Source of the DNA: Gulosibacter massiliensis
GTDB lineage: Bacteria; Actinomycetota; Actinomycetes; Actinomycetales; Microbacteriaceae
Direction of reading: 5' to 3'
Assembly (NCBI GenBank): GCA_945949175.1
Contig: CAMFDU010000002.1
Coordinates: 1 to 64,000, forward strand
Length of the DNA stretch: 64,000 nucleotides
The translations under genes were made by a program, and so were the position numbers. Below the pieces are notes generated by a model, which was given only the letters and a program-made list of their open reading frames with translations, did not search any database and was not told the origin of the DNA. How positions within the stretch are numbered: position 1 is the stretch's first letter; each line of letters opens with the position of its first letter. Shown here piece after piece: positions 1-10,748 of the stretch.

Positions 1-132
1 GTCGCGTTTTCGCGCATCCGGACCTTGGACGGGGTTTTCCTGTCACGCACGCTGCAACCAACTGACATCCAGGTCGACCGCCGTGTCGTCGACTTTATGC
101 GAACAGCCAAGGACAACGACTTCCTCGAATAG
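1..132 (+). CDS. Pif1-like DNA helicase, C-terminal fragment (starts before window)
   Basis: Frame 1 reads VAFSRIRTLDGVFLSRTLQPTDIQVDRRVVDFMRTAKDNDFLE*; the 'ALSRVRTLxGL...DIxVDxRVxxF' pattern is typical of the Pif1/RecD-like helicase C-terminus. Confidence 0.65.
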   Translation, partial: VAFSRIRTLDGVFLSRTLQPTDIQVDRRVVDFMRTAKDNDFLE

Positions 133-135
133 TTT

Positions 136-387
136 CTAGAAAGGCGGCGGTTTGCGCCTCGCGCGCCCGAGTGATTGGAACATCTGGTCCTGTGTGACGG
201 AATTGACGCCCGATTGCAAAAGACCCAATTGCGTGTGTTGCGGAAGTCCCTCGTTGTGAATCATGACGAAGCCGTTGGGTGCGCCCTTAAGGGCACCCTC
301 AGCGGTTGAGACGACTAGCGTCCAACCGGTGGTCATCATTGAATCGCCATATTTTGCTTTGATGAATTGCGTCACCGCTTCGTCCAT
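136..387 (-). CDS. conserved hypothetical protein, about 83 aa
   Basis: ORF 136..633 trimmed to the internal Met (MDEAVTQFIKAKYGDSM...), because the longer form overlaps the 5' end of dcd. Confidence 0.5.
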   Translation of the reverse strand: MDEAVTQFIKAKYGDSMMTTGWTLVVSTAEGALKGAPNGFVMIHNEGLPQHTQLGLLQSGVNSVTQDQMFQSLGRARRKPPPF

Positions 388-495
388 AGTGTTTTCCACG
401 TGTTCTCCGTCCACTTCCGTGCTTGGCGGAAGGTTGCTCAGGATACAGGCCACTACCGACACGAAACCAAAGACCTCGAACGATAGGCTCGTTCC

Positions 496-1071
496 ATGCT
501 TCTCAGTGACCGCGATATTCGTGCCGAAATCGAATCGGGACGCGTTCAGCTCGACCCGCTCGATATGGGGATGATTCAGCCGTCCAGCATCGACGTGCGT
601 CTCGACAAGTTCTTTCGGTTGTTCGACAACCACAAATACCCATTCATCGACCCGGCCGAGGAACAGCCCGATCTAACCCGCGGAGTTGAAGTCGATCCGG
701 GGGAGCCTTTCATTTTGCACCCGGGCGAATTCGTGCTCGGTTCAACTTTCGAGTTAGTCACGCTTCCTGACGATATCGCGGCCCGCCTCGAGGGTAAGTC
801 GTCACTCGGTCGTCTCGGGCTGCTGACCCACTCGACCGCGGGTTTTGTCGATCCTGGATTTAGCGGCCACGTCACGCTCGAATTGAGCAACGTGGCGACA
901 CTCCCGATCAAGTTGTGGCCAGGCATGAAAATCGGACAGTTGTGTTTTTTCCGGCTCACTTCACCGAGCGAGCATCCCTACGGAAGCGACAAGTACGGCA
1001 GTCGATACCAAGGACAACGCGGGCCGACAGCCTCGCGCTCGTGGAAGAATTTTCACAAGACCGCTCTTTAG
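496..1071 (+). CDS. dcd: dCTP deaminase
   Basis: [21 protein letters not shown]...[10 protein letters not shown]...[34 protein letters not shown]: hallmark Dcd motifs. Confidence 0.95.
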   Translation: MLLSDRDIRAEIESGRVQLDPLDMGMIQPSSIDVRLDKFFRLFDNHKYPFIDPAEEQPDLTRGVEVDPGEPFILHPGEFVLGSTFELVTLPDDIAARLEGKSSLGRLGLLTHSTAGFVDPGFSGHVTLELSNVATLPIKLWPGMKIGQLCFFRLTSPSEHPYGSDKYGSRYQGQRGPTASRSWKNFHKTAL

Positions 1072-2219
1072 CGACTGACGAACCGCGACACCACAAACGA
1101 CGCTCCCGCGCCGAGCACAGCGCCGACTGTGATTGCGGCGATGGCGATATTGCCCGACTCTGTCTCGCCGAACGCGAGCTCGTTGATGAGCAGAGCGACG
1201 GTGAAGCCGATCGAGGCGACCGTCGACACGAGGGCGACATTCCCCCAGCTCATGGCATCATCGCGGCGGCCGCCGAAGAATCGCTCGGCGAGCCACACAA
1301 ACACGATGATTCCTAACGGCTTCCCAACCATCAAACCCACCACGATTCCGAGAAACACGGGCGATGTGATGGCTTCTGGAGTGAAAACGGATAGCGAAAT
1401 ACCCGCCGAGACGAGAACGAATAGCGGGACCGCGATGTAACTAGAGAAGGGGTGGAAAAACGCCATGGCGCGTTTCGCGGGGCTTGTTCCCTTTCGTTTC
1501 GACGTGGAAATGATGACACCGAGCGCGACACCGGCGATTGTCGCGTGAACACCCGAGGAATAAACGAAGTACCAGGCGAACAAACCAAGCACACCGAGCA
1601 CGACCGGGTGAGCCAGAGGAGTGCGCTGGAGGACAGCGAAGAGTCCGAGAGCAACGACCGCCGCACCGAGAGACATCAGTTCGACGCTGGGGGTGTAGGC
1701 GACGGCGATAATCAAGATGGCCCCGAGGTCATCGACGACAGCAAGAGTGAGCAAGAATGCGCGCACCGCGACGGGCGCCCGGGGCGCGACGACGGCGAGC
1801 ACTGCGAGGGCAAAAGCAATGTCGGTCGCTGCGGGAATTGCCCAGCCCTGAGCGGTGTCTGTGCCGGCGTTGAACACCGTGTACAACGTTGCGGGCAGGA
1901 CGATGCCACCGAGCGCACCCGCGATGGGAATCGCCGCTGTTCGGAGGGAATTTAGTGAACCGCTGGTGAACTCATGGCGAAGCTCGATGCCAACGACGAA
2001 AAAGAAAAACGCCAAGAGGAAATCTGCGGCCCATTTGTGGACGGACAGTTCGAGCCCAAAGATCGGAATCTTTGTGTCGATGAACAGGGCGTATGTATTG
2101 CCAATGCCTGAGTTCACCCAGATGGTGGCTAGGACCGCCACTGCGATGGTGAGAAATCCGGCCCTAAGTTCCGCGCTGAGAACAGCTTTCGTCCACGCAG
2201 AGAGACGTTGGCGGACCAT
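1068..2219 (-). CDS. nhaA: Na+/H+ antiporter NhaA
   Basis: 383 aa; AGxxLxxATxxAxxWANS-like N-terminus, [45 protein letters not shown] motifs. Confidence 0.93.
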   Translation of the reverse strand: MVRQRLSAWTKAVLSAELRAGFLTIAVAVLATIWVNSGIGNTYALFIDTKIPIFGLELSVHKWAADFLLAFFFFVVGIELRHEFTSGSLNSLRTAAIPIAGALGGIVLPATLYTVFNAGTDTAQGWAIPAATDIAFALAVLAVVAPRAPVAVRAFLLTLAVVDDLGAILIIAVAYTPSVELMSLGAAVVALGLFAVLQRTPLAHPVVLGVLGLFAWYFVYSSGVHATIAGVALGVIISTSKRKGTSPAKRAMAFFHPFSSYIAVPLFVLVSAGISLSVFTPEAITSPVFLGIVVGLMVGKPLGIIVFVWLAERFFGGRRDDAMSWGNVALVSTVASIGFTVALLINELAFGETESGNIAIAAITVGAVLGAGASFVVSRFVSR

Positions 2220-2222
2220 GCC

Positions 2223-2753
2223 TCACAGCCTAGATTCGACCAGTTGTTCGTGTTGCCACACGAGCCACGGACTGAACGCGAACGGAGCACCCTCAATCGC
2301 AGCACGAAGCTTGTCAGGGCAGACCCAGCGCCATTCGGCGACCTCGGCGGGCGACGGTTTCGGTTCGCCGGCGACGGTCGCGGCGAATACTGGACAGATC
2401 TCGTTTTCGACGATGCCAGACGCATCGATGGCACGGTAACGGAAGTCGGGAAGGGCTGGCCGAATGTCGCGAACCGTGATGCCCAATTCTTGCTCGGCAC
2501 GTCGGCGTATCGCATCGTCCATCGACTCGTCAGGACCGGGGTGACCGCAGAAGGAATTGGTCCACACACCAGGCCACGTGAGTTTTGTCAGGGCTCGGCG
2601 GGTGATGAGAATCTCGCCCGCGGCGTTTGTCACGTGGCACGAAAAAGCAAGATGCAGCGGGGTATCGGTGGTGTGAACGGTCGCTTTCGGTGCAGTCCCA
2701 ACGCGTGACCCGTCCTCGGCAAGGAGGACGACCAATTCTTCTACAGAGCTCAT
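2223..2753 (-). CDS. idi: isopentenyl-diphosphate delta-isomerase (Nudix, type 1)
   Basis: LHLAFSCHVTNAAGEILITRRALTKLTWPGVWTNSFCGHPGPDES...RRAEQELGI: type-1 Idi signature. Confidence 0.93.
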   Translation of the reverse strand: MSSVEELVVLLAEDGSRVGTAPKATVHTTDTPLHLAFSCHVTNAAGEILITRRALTKLTWPGVWTNSFCGHPGPDESMDDAIRRRAEQELGITVRDIRPALPDFRYRAIDASGIVENEICPVFAATVAGEPKPSPAEVAEWRWVCPDKLRAAIEGAPFAFSPWLVWQHEQLVESRL

Positions 2754-2758
2754 CGGTA

Positions 2759-2778
2759 CTCAGGCTATCCTGAGATAG
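2759..2778. promoter_or_regulatory. overlapping inverted repeats in the divergent idi/crtB intergenic region
   Basis: CTCAGG-ctat-CCTGAG (2759-2774) overlapping CTATC-ctga-GATAG (2765-2778); lies just upstream of idi and in front of crtB. Confidence 0.35.
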
Positions 2779-2815
2779 TGCCGTTGGAAAAGACCCTGAT
2801 GTTCGTGGCGAAACG

Positions 2816-3676
2816 ATGACTCGCCTCGCCCTCTACAGTCGCGTGGCCGAACGCTCGGCATCACTGGTCATCCGCGAATACTCGACCTCGTTCGGGTTGG
2901 CGTCCCGCATCTTGTCGGCGGGATCGCGCCAACATATCGACAACGTTTATGCGCTCGTACGCCTGGCTGACGAAATTGTCGACGGCGTCGCGGTTGAGGC
3001 TGGGCTGACGACGACCGAGGCGGGTCAACAGCTCGATGCTCTCGAATCGGATACGTACCGAGCGATGGGAACCGGATATTCGACGAATCTGATTGTCCAT
3101 GCATTCGCCCTCACCGCCCGGGACGTCAAAATTCAAAAGGACATCGTCGAACCGTTTTTTACGTCAATGCGAATGGACCTTTCTGACCGCGTCTATACCC
3201 AAGAATCGTTCGACACGTATGTCTACGGTTCTGCTGAAGTTGTCGGTTTGATGTGTCTAGCCGTGTTTATTCGCGACGAAAAGCCTGACCCCGAGACGGC
3301 GCGAACGCTGTACAACGGCGCACGCGCTTTAGGTGCCGCGTTTCAGAAGGTCAACTTTTTGCGCGACCTCGCAGCAGATGTCGACGACCTGGGTCGATCG
3401 TATTTCCCCGGCGTGACGATTGCCGCGTTCACTGAAGAGGACAAGCACCGTTTGTGCGATGACATCTCGGACGATTTGAATGCTGCGGCACGCACAATTC
3501 CACTGTTGCCCCGTGACGCGGCTCGAGCCGTGGCACTCGCGCACGGACTTTTCGGTCGACTCAACGCGCGGATTCGCGCGACGCCAGCCGAGACGGTGAA
3601 ATCGACACGCATCCGCGTGAACGACATCGAAAAACTCGCCATCGCCGCGCGCGTCATCGTTCGCGGAGGAAAGTAG
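2816..3676 (+). CDS. crtB: phytoene synthase
   Basis: YALVRLADEIVDG and GAAFQKVNFLRDLAADVDDLGRSYFP squalene/phytoene synthase motifs. Confidence 0.92.
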   Translation: MTRLALYSRVAERSASLVIREYSTSFGLASRILSAGSRQHIDNVYALVRLADEIVDGVAVEAGLTTTEAGQQLDALESDTYRAMGTGYSTNLIVHAFALTARDVKIQKDIVEPFFTSMRMDLSDRVYTQESFDTYVYGSAEVVGLMCLAVFIRDEKPDPETARTLYNGARALGAAFQKVNFLRDLAADVDDLGRSYFPGVTIAAFTEEDKHRLCDDISDDLNAAARTIPLLPRDAARAVALAHGLFGRLNARIRATPAETVKSTRIRVNDIEKLAIAARVIVRGGK

Positions 3677-3680
3677 ATCC

Positions 3681-5264
3681 ATGACCCAGAAACACGTCGT
3701 CATCATCGGGGCCGGTATCGGCGGACTCGGCGCAGCAGGGCTCCTTGCCAAAGACGGATACCGCGTCACCGTTCTCGAATCGCTGCCTAATGTCGGAGGG
3801 CGTGCCGGGACGTGGTCAAAGGACGGATTCCGATTCGACACCGGCCCATCGTGGTACCTCATGCCCGAAGTATTCGACCACTATTTCCGTCTCATGGGCT
3901 CGTCGAGCGCAAAGGAACTCAACCTCAGCCTGCTCGACCCGGGCTACCGGGTGTTCTTTGAGCCCGACGGCACCAAGGTTGCCGACCACGTTGACATCGA
4001 GGTCGGTCGCGACAAGAACATCGCGTTGTTTGAAAAGATTGAGCCGGGCTCAAGCGCCAAAGTTGGCACGTACCTTGATTCCGCGACGGAAACCTACGAG
4101 GTCGCGAAAAAGTATTTCCTGTACTCGTCGTTCCAGAGCCTGCTTCCACTGTTCAACCGCGAAGTTGTTGGGCGCCTCGGTACGCTCGTCCGCTTGCTGA
4201 CCGGGACGATTTGGTCGTTTGTCGGTCGTCACGTGAAATCGGCGCGAGCACGCCAGATTCTCGGCTACCCCGCCGTCTTCCTCGGTGCGAGCCCGTTTAA
4301 CGCCCCCGCAATGTTCCACCTCATGAGCCACCTTGATCTGGTCGATGGCGTGTTGTACGCGCAGGGTGGATTCACCCGCGTGATTCATGCGATTCGCGAC
4401 CTCGCCACCAAGGCGGGAGCCGAAATCCACACGAATTCACCGGTCACGGGCATCACGGTCGATCGCGCCAACGGCGCAAAGGCTACGGGTGTTACGTACC
4501 GCGATGCCAAAGGCGCCGAGCACACTCTCGAGGCGGACATCGTTGTTTCGAGCGCCGACTTGCACTTCACCGAAACGCAGCTCGTTCCGAACGACCTCCA
4601 GACGTTCCCTGAGGCCTGGTGGGAAAACAAGACACCGAGCCCCGGCGCGGTGCTGATGTACCTGGGCGTCAAAGGCAAACTGCCCGAGTTGCTGCACCAC
4701 AGCCTTTTTTTCACCGAGGATTGGGACGACAACTTTTCGAAGGTGTTCGCCAAAAACCCCACCATGCCGAATCCCGCGTCGTTCTATGTGTGCAGGCCGT
4801 CCGCAACGGACGACAAGGTCGCCCCGAAGGGTCATGAAAACATCTTTGTTCTTGTTCCCTGCCCCGCCGACGTCACGCTCGGAAAGGGTGGGCTTGACGG
4901 AAAGGGTGACACGACAATCGAGGAAATCGCCGACCGAACCATCGACGACATCGCGCAGTGGGCGGGAATCCCCGATTTCCGCGATCGCATTGTTCTTCGT
5001 CGAACCGTCGGACCCGCCGATTTCCAGAACGACCTCAACTCGTGGAAGGGCAATGCCCTCGGACCCGCCCACACGCTCATGCAGAGCGCGGTGTTCCGCG
5101 CCGGGAACGTGTCGAAGAAAATCGACGACCTGTATTACGTGGGGTCGGGAACCGTCCCCGGAATCGGACTACCGATGTGCCTCATCTCGGCCGAGGTCTT
5201 GCTCAAGCGCCTGCGAGGCGACGTGTCGGCGACGCCACTTCCCGATATCGAGATCGGTCGCTAG
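3681..5264 (+). CDS. crtI: phytoene desaturase
   Basis: N-terminal HVVIIGAGIGGLGAAGLLAKDGYRVTVLE FAD motif; C-terminal YYVGSGTVPGIGLPMCLISAEVLLKRL typical of CrtI; follows crtB by 4 nt. Confidence 0.92.
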   Translation: MTQKHVVIIGAGIGGLGAAGLLAKDGYRVTVLESLPNVGGRAGTWSKDGFRFDTGPSWYLMPEVFDHYFRLMGSSSAKELNLSLLDPGYRVFFEPDGTKVADHVDIEVGRDKNIALFEKIEPGSSAKVGTYLDSATETYEVAKKYFLYSSFQSLLPLFNREVVGRLGTLVRLLTGTIWSFVGRHVKSARARQILGYPAVFLGASPFNAPAMFHLMSHLDLVDGVLYAQGGFTRVIHAIRDLATKAGAEIHTNSPVTGITVDRANGAKATGVTYRDAKGAEHTLEADIVVSSADLHFTETQLVPNDLQTFPEAWWENKTPSPGAVLMYLGVKGKLPELLHHSLFFTEDWDDNFSKVFAKNPTMPNPASFYVCRPSATDDKVAPKGHENIFVLVPCPADVTLGKGGLDGKGDTTIEEIADRTIDDIAQWAGIPDFRDRIVLRRTVGPADFQNDLNSWKGNALGPAHTLMQSAVFRAGNVSKKIDDLYYVGSGTVPGIGLPMCLISAEVLLKRLRGDVSATPLPDIEIGR

Positions 5265-6644
5265 TCAGCGGACGAATTTCGGCCGAAGCGGGATCATCAG
5301 CAGGAGTCCGGCAATTAGAACGACGACTATTCCGAGAATTCCCCAGTAGTCAGCGCCACCCAGTGTCACGAACAACGCGAACAATGCTGGTGTGATGAAC
5401 GAAATCGCACGTCCTGTCGTCGCGTAAAGGCCGAAGAGCTCTCCCTCGCCACCAGCCGGAGCAAGGTGGGCGATAAGAGATCGGCTTGCCGCTTGTGCGG
5501 GACCGACGAACATCGTGAGTAAGAGCCCGAAGACCCAGAAGACCATCGGACCGCCGTCGTGCAGGATGAACAACATCGTCCCGGACACGATAAGCCCCGC
5601 GAGGGATCCGATGATGACGCCTTTAGACGAGAAGCGGTCGTCGAGGACCCCACCAGCGAATACGCCGAGGCCCGCAATGAGGTTGCCTCCGATGGCAAAG
5701 AAAATCACTTCGGTGTCGGATAGCCCGAAGACTTTTCCGGCGAGGATTCCGCCGAACAGAAAGACGCCGGCAAGTCCGTCTCGATATACGGCGCTCGCCA
5801 GAAGGAAGTTGAACGTCTGCGGCGCGTTTTTCCAAAGACCAAAAATCTTTCGGAACAACATTGCGTACGAACCGAATATTCCGAGTTTCGCGTCGGGGTC
5901 GACGGCGGTGTTCTCAGGGACAAACAACAGCACCGGAATCGCGAAGATGGCCGACCAGACGGCCGCCAACAGGGCGATGAATCGGAAGTTGAGACCAGCG
6001 TCGTCGGTGACTCCGAACCAGTAGGTGGGACCGAGAATGAAGCCGAGCAGCGCGATGACGAGGACGACGATTCCACCGAGATAGCCGAGCCCCCAGCCGA
6101 AACCGCTGATGCGCCCGATGTTGCCGGGAGTTGAGATTTGGAGGAGCATCGCGTTGTAGTTGACGTTCGCCATCTCGTAAAACACGGTTGCAACAGTGAT
6201 GAGAACGAGTCCCATGATGAAGAAGTCGGGAGTTCCTTCAACAAAGAACATCGCAAGAGTTGCCACAATCACGACAAGGGTATTGATTCCGAGCCAGCGA
6301 CGTCGTCGACCACCCTGATCGGTGCGCTGCCCGACGATGGGGGCGAGAATCGCGACGATGACACCACCCATTGCCAAAGCCCAACCGAGGTTGGCGGTCA
6401 ATGCCGAGCTTGCGGCGTTGTAAACGCGCTCCTCGAAGCCACCTTCGATGGTGACGCCAGGCCTCGGCTTGTACGCCGCGACGACGTCGGGATCGATGAA
6501 ATAGTCCGACACGATGTACCGCGCGAACACGAACGTTGTAATGAGAACAGAGAACGCAGAAGTTCCCCAGTCCCAGAGTGCCCACGAAATGGTCTGGATG
6601 AGTGGAGTCTTGCCGCGGGCTTGATTAACGGCGTTGTTCGTCAT
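5265..6644 (-). CDS. MFS transporter (UMF1-like)
   Basis: About 12 hydrophobic segments; ALWDWGTSAFSVLITTFVFARYIV N-terminus typical of UMF1-type MFS proteins. Confidence 0.8.
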   Translation of the reverse strand: MTNNAVNQARGKTPLIQTISWALWDWGTSAFSVLITTFVFARYIVSDYFIDPDVVAAYKPRPGVTIEGGFEERVYNAASSALTANLGWALAMGGVIVAILAPIVGQRTDQGGRRRRWLGINTLVVIVATLAMFFVEGTPDFFIMGLVLITVATVFYEMANVNYNAMLLQISTPGNIGRISGFGWGLGYLGGIVVLVIALLGFILGPTYWFGVTDDAGLNFRFIALLAAVWSAIFAIPVLLFVPENTAVDPDAKLGIFGSYAMLFRKIFGLWKNAPQTFNFLLASAVYRDGLAGVFLFGGILAGKVFGLSDTEVIFFAIGGNLIAGLGVFAGGVLDDRFSSKGVIIGSLAGLIVSGTMLFILHDGGPMVFWVFGLLLTMFVGPAQAASRSLIAHLAPAGGEGELFGLYATTGRAISFITPALFALFVTLGGADYWGILGIVVVLIAGLLLMIPLRPKFVR

Positions 6645-6765
6645 GGCACAACGCTAGTGCGTGGCATGTGAATTTGGGAAGTACCGTGCGGAAACCTTTG
6701 GATGTGAGCGACACACGCTCAAGTTTTTCACACTCGACTTGACAAAGTTATGCACAGATGTCAAA

Positions 6766-6786
6766 CTTGACACAACGCGACTCAAG
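6766..6786. promoter_or_regulatory. HAIR element (HspR-associated inverted repeat) upstream of dnaK
   Basis: CTTGACA-CAACGCG-ACTCAAG; matches consensus CTTGAGT-N7-ACTCAAG at 12/14 arm positions with exact N7 spacing; about 80 bp upstream of the dnaK ATG. Confidence 0.85.
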
Positions 6787-6867
6787 TTGTCAGTCAAATT
6801 GGCGACTATCGCGAGACTTTCACATCAAACCGAAATATCGCCGGCAACGGCGGGAAGGAAAGACACA

Positions 6868-8736
6868 ATGGCACGAGCTGTTGGAATTGACCTCGGAACG
6901 ACCAACTCGGTCGTCGCGGTCCTTGAAGGCGGAGAACCCACCGTCATCGCTAACGCGGAGGGCTTTCGCACCACTCCGTCGATCGTCGCATTTACAAAGG
7001 ACGGCGAGGTGCTCGTCGGTGAAACCGCAAAGCGCCAGGCCGTCACGAACGTTGACCGCACCATCGCGTCCGTCAAACGTCACATGGGAACCACGTGGAC
7101 GCAAGACGTCGACGACAAAAAGTACACCGCTCAGGAAATCTCGGCGCGAATTCTTGGCAAGCTCAAGCGTGACGCTGAGACCTACCTCGGCGACAAAGTG
7201 ACCGATGCGGTCATTACCGTTCCCGCGTACTTCAACGACGCCGAGCGCCAGTCGACGAAAGAAGCAGGCGAAATCGCTGGCCTCAATGTTCTGCGCATTA
7301 TCAATGAGCCCACCGCCGCTGCACTCGCGTACGGCCTCGACAAGGGCAAAGAAGACGAACTCATCCTCGTGTTCGACCTCGGTGGCGGAACGTTCGACGT
7401 TTCTCTCCTCGAAGTGGGCAAGGACGACGACTTCAGCACGATCCAGGTTCGCGCAACCGCCGGTGATAACCGACTTGGTGGCGACGACTGGGACGCCCGC
7501 ATTGTCGATTACCTTGCGAAGCAGTTCAAGGAAACGACCGGTGTTGACGTGTCGGGCGACAAAATCGCCAAGCAGCGCTTGAAAGAGGCGGCCGAACAGG
7601 CGAAAAAGGAACTCTCGTCGTCGATGAGCGCATCCGTTCAGCTTCCGTACCTGTCGCTCACCGAGAACGGCCCCGCCAACCTCGACGAGACCATCACGCG
7701 CGCCAAGTTCGAAGAACTCACCGCCGACCTGCTGCAGCGCACGGCCAAGCCCTTCCAGGACGTCATTAAGGAAGCAAAGATCAAGGTCGCTGATATTGAC
7801 CACGTTGTTCTCGTTGGTGGATCGACGCGTATGCCGGCTGTTGCCGAACTCGTCAAGAAGTTGGCTGGCAAGGAAGCGAACAAGGGCGTCAACCCCGATG
7901 AGGTTGTGGCTGTTGGAGCATCGCTCCAGGCTGGTGTCCTCATGGGTGAGCGCAAAGACGTTCTGCTCATCGACGTCACACCGCTGAGCCTCGGAATCGA
8001 GACCAAGGGTGGAATCATGACCAAGCTCATCGAGCGCAACACGGCCATTCCGACCAAGCGATCCGAGACCTTCACGACCGCAGACGACAACCAGCCGTCC
8101 GTATCGATTCAGGTGTTCCAGGGCGAGCGCGACTTCACTCGCGACAACAAGTCGCTCGGAAACTTCGAACTCACCGGAATCGCCCCAGCTCCCCGTGGAG
8201 TCCCGCAGGTCGAGGTCACATTCGACATTGACGCCAACGGAATCGTCCACGTTTCCGCCAAGGACAAGGGAACGAACAAGGAACAGTCGATGACAATCAC
8301 CGGCGGTTCCTCGCTCTCGAAGGACGACATCGAACGCATGGTTCGCGAAGCGGAAGAACACGCCGCCGAGGATCACGCGCGTCGTGAAACCGCTGAGAAG
8401 CGGAACGTCGCCGAACAGATGGCCTACTCGGTCGAAAAACTACTCGAAGACAACGACGACAAGCTTCCCGACGACGTCAAGTCCGAAGTCCGTGCCGATG
8501 TCGACGCACTCAAGTCGGCGCTCGCTGGAACCGATGACGCCGCTGTGGACGCCGCTGTCGAAAGACTGCAGGCCAGCCAGGGCAAGCTCGGTGACGCGAT
8601 CTATGCGAACCAGGGCGACGCCGCAGGCGACGAGACCCCGGAGTCGACTAAAGACGATGAGGACATCATCGACGCCGAGGTTGTCGACGACGAGGAAACC
8701 GCTTCGGACGAAACCGACAAGGACTCCACGAAGTAA
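6868..8736 (+). CDS. dnaK: chaperone DnaK (Hsp70)
   Basis: [32 protein letters not shown]...; the ORF-track start at 6661 is too far upstream, true ATG at 6868. Confidence 0.97.
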   Translation: MARAVGIDLGTTNSVVAVLEGGEPTVIANAEGFRTTPSIVAFTKDGEVLVGETAKRQAVTNVDRTIASVKRHMGTTWTQDVDDKKYTAQEISARILGKLKRDAETYLGDKVTDAVITVPAYFNDAERQSTKEAGEIAGLNVLRIINEPTAAALAYGLDKGKEDELILVFDLGGGTFDVSLLEVGKDDDFSTIQVRATAGDNRLGGDDWDARIVDYLAKQFKETTGVDVSGDKIAKQRLKEAAEQAKKELSSSMSASVQLPYLSLTENGPANLDETITRAKFEELTADLLQRTAKPFQDVIKEAKIKVADIDHVVLVGGSTRMPAVAELVKKLAGKEANKGVNPDEVVAVGASLQAGVLMGERKDVLLIDVTPLSLGIETKGGIMTKLIERNTAIPTKRSETFTTADDNQPSVSIQVFQGERDFTRDNKSLGNFELTGIAPAPRGVPQVEVTFDIDANGIVHVSAKDKGTNKEQSMTITGGSSLSKDDIERMVREAEEHAAEDHARRETAEKRNVAEQMAYSVEKLLEDNDDKLPDDVKSEVRADVDALKSALAGTDDAAVDAAVERLQASQGKLGDAIYANQGDAAGDETPESTKDDEDIIDAEVVDDEETASDETDKDSTK

Positions 8737-8738
8737 TC

Positions 8739-9323
8739 ATGTCGGACAACGAAAAGAACAACGACGAGCAGGTTCCCCCCACCGAACCGGTCGAGGACTC
8801 TAGCGAGGAATCGACCGACGAGGCGGGGGAACCAAGCCTCGCGGATGAAGCGGCTGAACAGAACGCCGAGGAGCTCCTTGAGTCGATGCTGGGCGAGGTC
8901 GAACGGAACCTGGTCGAGGAATACCGCGATCGTGCTGCCCGTGCTGAGGCCGAACTCGCAAACTTCCGAAATCGTGTCGAACGGGATCGTGCGGCGAACC
9001 GTGACGCCGTCATCGCCGAAGTGATTCGAGCCGTACTCCCCGCGATGGACGACCTTAATCGTGCCGAGTCGCACGGAGACTTGGCTGGCAGCCCGCTCGA
9101 AATAGTGGCGCAAAAAATCCGCACTGGCTTTGGCCGATTCGGACTAGCTGCAGTCGGCGAGGTCGGCGAAGCGTTTGACCCGAACCGTCACGAAGCAATC
9201 GTTAAACTTCCCACCGATGGCGCGACGAGCGAAACCGTTGCTGACGTTGTCGAGGTGGGTTACACACTCGGTGATCGACTGATTCGACCTGCCAAGGTCG
9301 CCGTCGCCGCACCGGCGGAATAG
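8739..9323 (+). CDS. grpE: nucleotide exchange factor GrpE
   Basis: Acidic N-terminus; RAARAEAELANFRNRVERDR and VLPAMDDLNRA GrpE motifs; between dnaK and dnaJ. Confidence 0.93.
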   Translation: MSDNEKNNDEQVPPTEPVEDSSEESTDEAGEPSLADEAAEQNAEELLESMLGEVERNLVEEYRDRAARAEAELANFRNRVERDRAANRDAVIAEVIRAVLPAMDDLNRAESHGDLAGSPLEIVAQKIRTGFGRFGLAAVGEVGEAFDPNRHEAIVKLPTDGATSETVADVVEVGYTLGDRLIRPAKVAVAAPAE

Positions 9324-9339
9324 TCGAAGGAGGGACGCA

Positions 9340-10299
9340 ATGGCAAGCCAAGACTGGTTTGATAAGGACTTTTATGCCGTTCTCGGCGTCTCGAAAGACG
9401 TGTCGGATGCGGAACTGAAGAAGGTGTACCGAAAGTTAGCCCGCCAGTTCCACCCCGACTCGAACCCCGGCGATGCGAAAGCCGAGGCACGATTCAAGGA
9501 AATCAGCGAGGCTTACACCGTCTTGGCCGATGCCGCTTCACGTCAGGAATACGACCAGATTCGTGCGATGGGCGGTGGTGCTCGTTTCTCGTCGGGCGGT
9601 AATGGTCCCGGCGGTTTTGACGATGTGTTTGGAAACATCTTCGGTGGCGGTGGACGGACGCGCTTTCAACAGAGCCCCGAAGACATCTTCGGTGGAATGT
9701 TTGGCGGCGGTGCTGGCGGATTCACTGGACAGCAACGATCGAGTACCCGAAAGGGTGCCGATCTCACGGCGAACATCACGATTGACTTCCGTACCGCGAT
9801 TCAGGGTGGCGAGGTAAGTCTTGACCTTCGTGGAGCCAGACCGCTGCAAATCGCAATCCCCGCTGGCGTCAACGACAAGCAAAAGATTCGCGTGCGCGAC
9901 AAGGGCGAACAATCGATGACGGGCGGGGCCTCTGGCGACCTCGTCATTACCGTCACGGTTCGCGACCACCCCGTCTTTGATCGTGACGGAGACAATTTAC
10001 GCGTTGATATTCCGATCACGATCCCCGAAGCGATTCTGGGCGCGACAATCGAGGTCCCGACTCTCGAAGGGGACAGGGTCAAAGTCAAGGTCCCAGCGAA
10101 CACTCCGAGTGGCCGCGTTTTGCGGGTTCGCGAGCGCGGCGTGAAGGTAAAGGGAAAGCGCGGCGATTTGCTCGCGACCATCCTTATTGTCACGCCAGAC
10201 CTGATTTCGGACAAGACCAAGAAGCTCGTTGAGGAATTCAAGACGCTCAACGATGTTCACAGTCCGCGCGAGACGCTGTACAGCAAGGCGAGCCTTTAG
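9340..10299 (+). CDS. dnaJ: DnaJ/CbpA-type co-chaperone (no Zn-finger region)
   Basis: J-domain FYAVLGVSKDVSDAELKKVYRKLARQFHPDSNPG, G/F-rich region, C-terminal substrate-binding region; no CxxCxGxG repeats present. Confidence 0.93.
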   Translation: MASQDWFDKDFYAVLGVSKDVSDAELKKVYRKLARQFHPDSNPGDAKAEARFKEISEAYTVLADAASRQEYDQIRAMGGGARFSSGGNGPGGFDDVFGNIFGGGGRTRFQQSPEDIFGGMFGGGAGGFTGQQRSSTRKGADLTANITIDFRTAIQGGEVSLDLRGARPLQIAIPAGVNDKQKIRVRDKGEQSMTGGASGDLVITVTVRDHPVFDRDGDNLRVDIPITIPEAILGATIEVPTLEGDRVKVKVPANTPSGRVLRVRERGVKVKGKRGDLLATILIVTPDLISDKTKKLVEEFKTLNDVHSPRETLYSKASL

Positions 10300-10307
10300 G
10301 GGGGACT

Positions 10308-10733
10308 GTGTTCACCGAAGACGATCCAATCTTTTCCATCGCCCATGCGGCAGAACTCGCGGCGATGCACCCGCAGACGTTGCGACAGTATGACCGGCTC
10401 GGACTCGTGTCACCGGGCAGAACCGCCGGCCGTACTCGTCGCTATTCGATGCGCGACATCGTCCAGTTACGCGAGATTCAGCGTCTCTCGAACGAAGGCC
10501 TCAATCTCGAGGGGATTCGCCGCATCCTTGAACTCGAAAATACCGTCACCGACCTAAATCACCGAGTTCGCGAGCTCGAATCGATGCTTGCCGACGCCAT
10601 GATCGCGCGTCCGGGAAGTCGCGTTTTTGCTGCCGGAAAGGGTGGCGAGGTCGTCTCACTTCGAGCTGGAACTCGATCGCAAAAGCCCAACCAGGTCGTC
10701 GTCTGGCGACCGTTTCCGTGGCGCGAACGCTAG
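10308..10733 (+). CDS. hspR: MerR-family heat shock repressor HspR
   Basis: [43 protein letters not shown]; operon position dnaJ-hspR-clpB. Confidence 0.92.
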   Translation: MFTEDDPIFSIAHAAELAAMHPQTLRQYDRLGLVSPGRTAGRTRRYSMRDIVQLREIQRLSNEGLNLEGIRRILELENTVTDLNHRVRELESMLADAMIARPGSRVFAAGKGGEVVSLRAGTRSQKPNQVVVWRPFPWRER

Positions 10734-10748
10734 GTAATAAGGAGAAAA

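Noticed and set aside
5265-6644. MFS transporter next to crtI considered as a carotenoid-related transporter
   Set aside because: Convergently oriented and belongs to a generic UMF1-like MFS group; no evidence tying it to carotenoids.
6820-8376. 518-aa minus-strand ORF antisense to dnaK
   Set aside because: Mirrors the dnaK codon structure (strong codon bias in GC-rich third positions). No recognisable family; antisense-dnaK ORFs are a known artefact.
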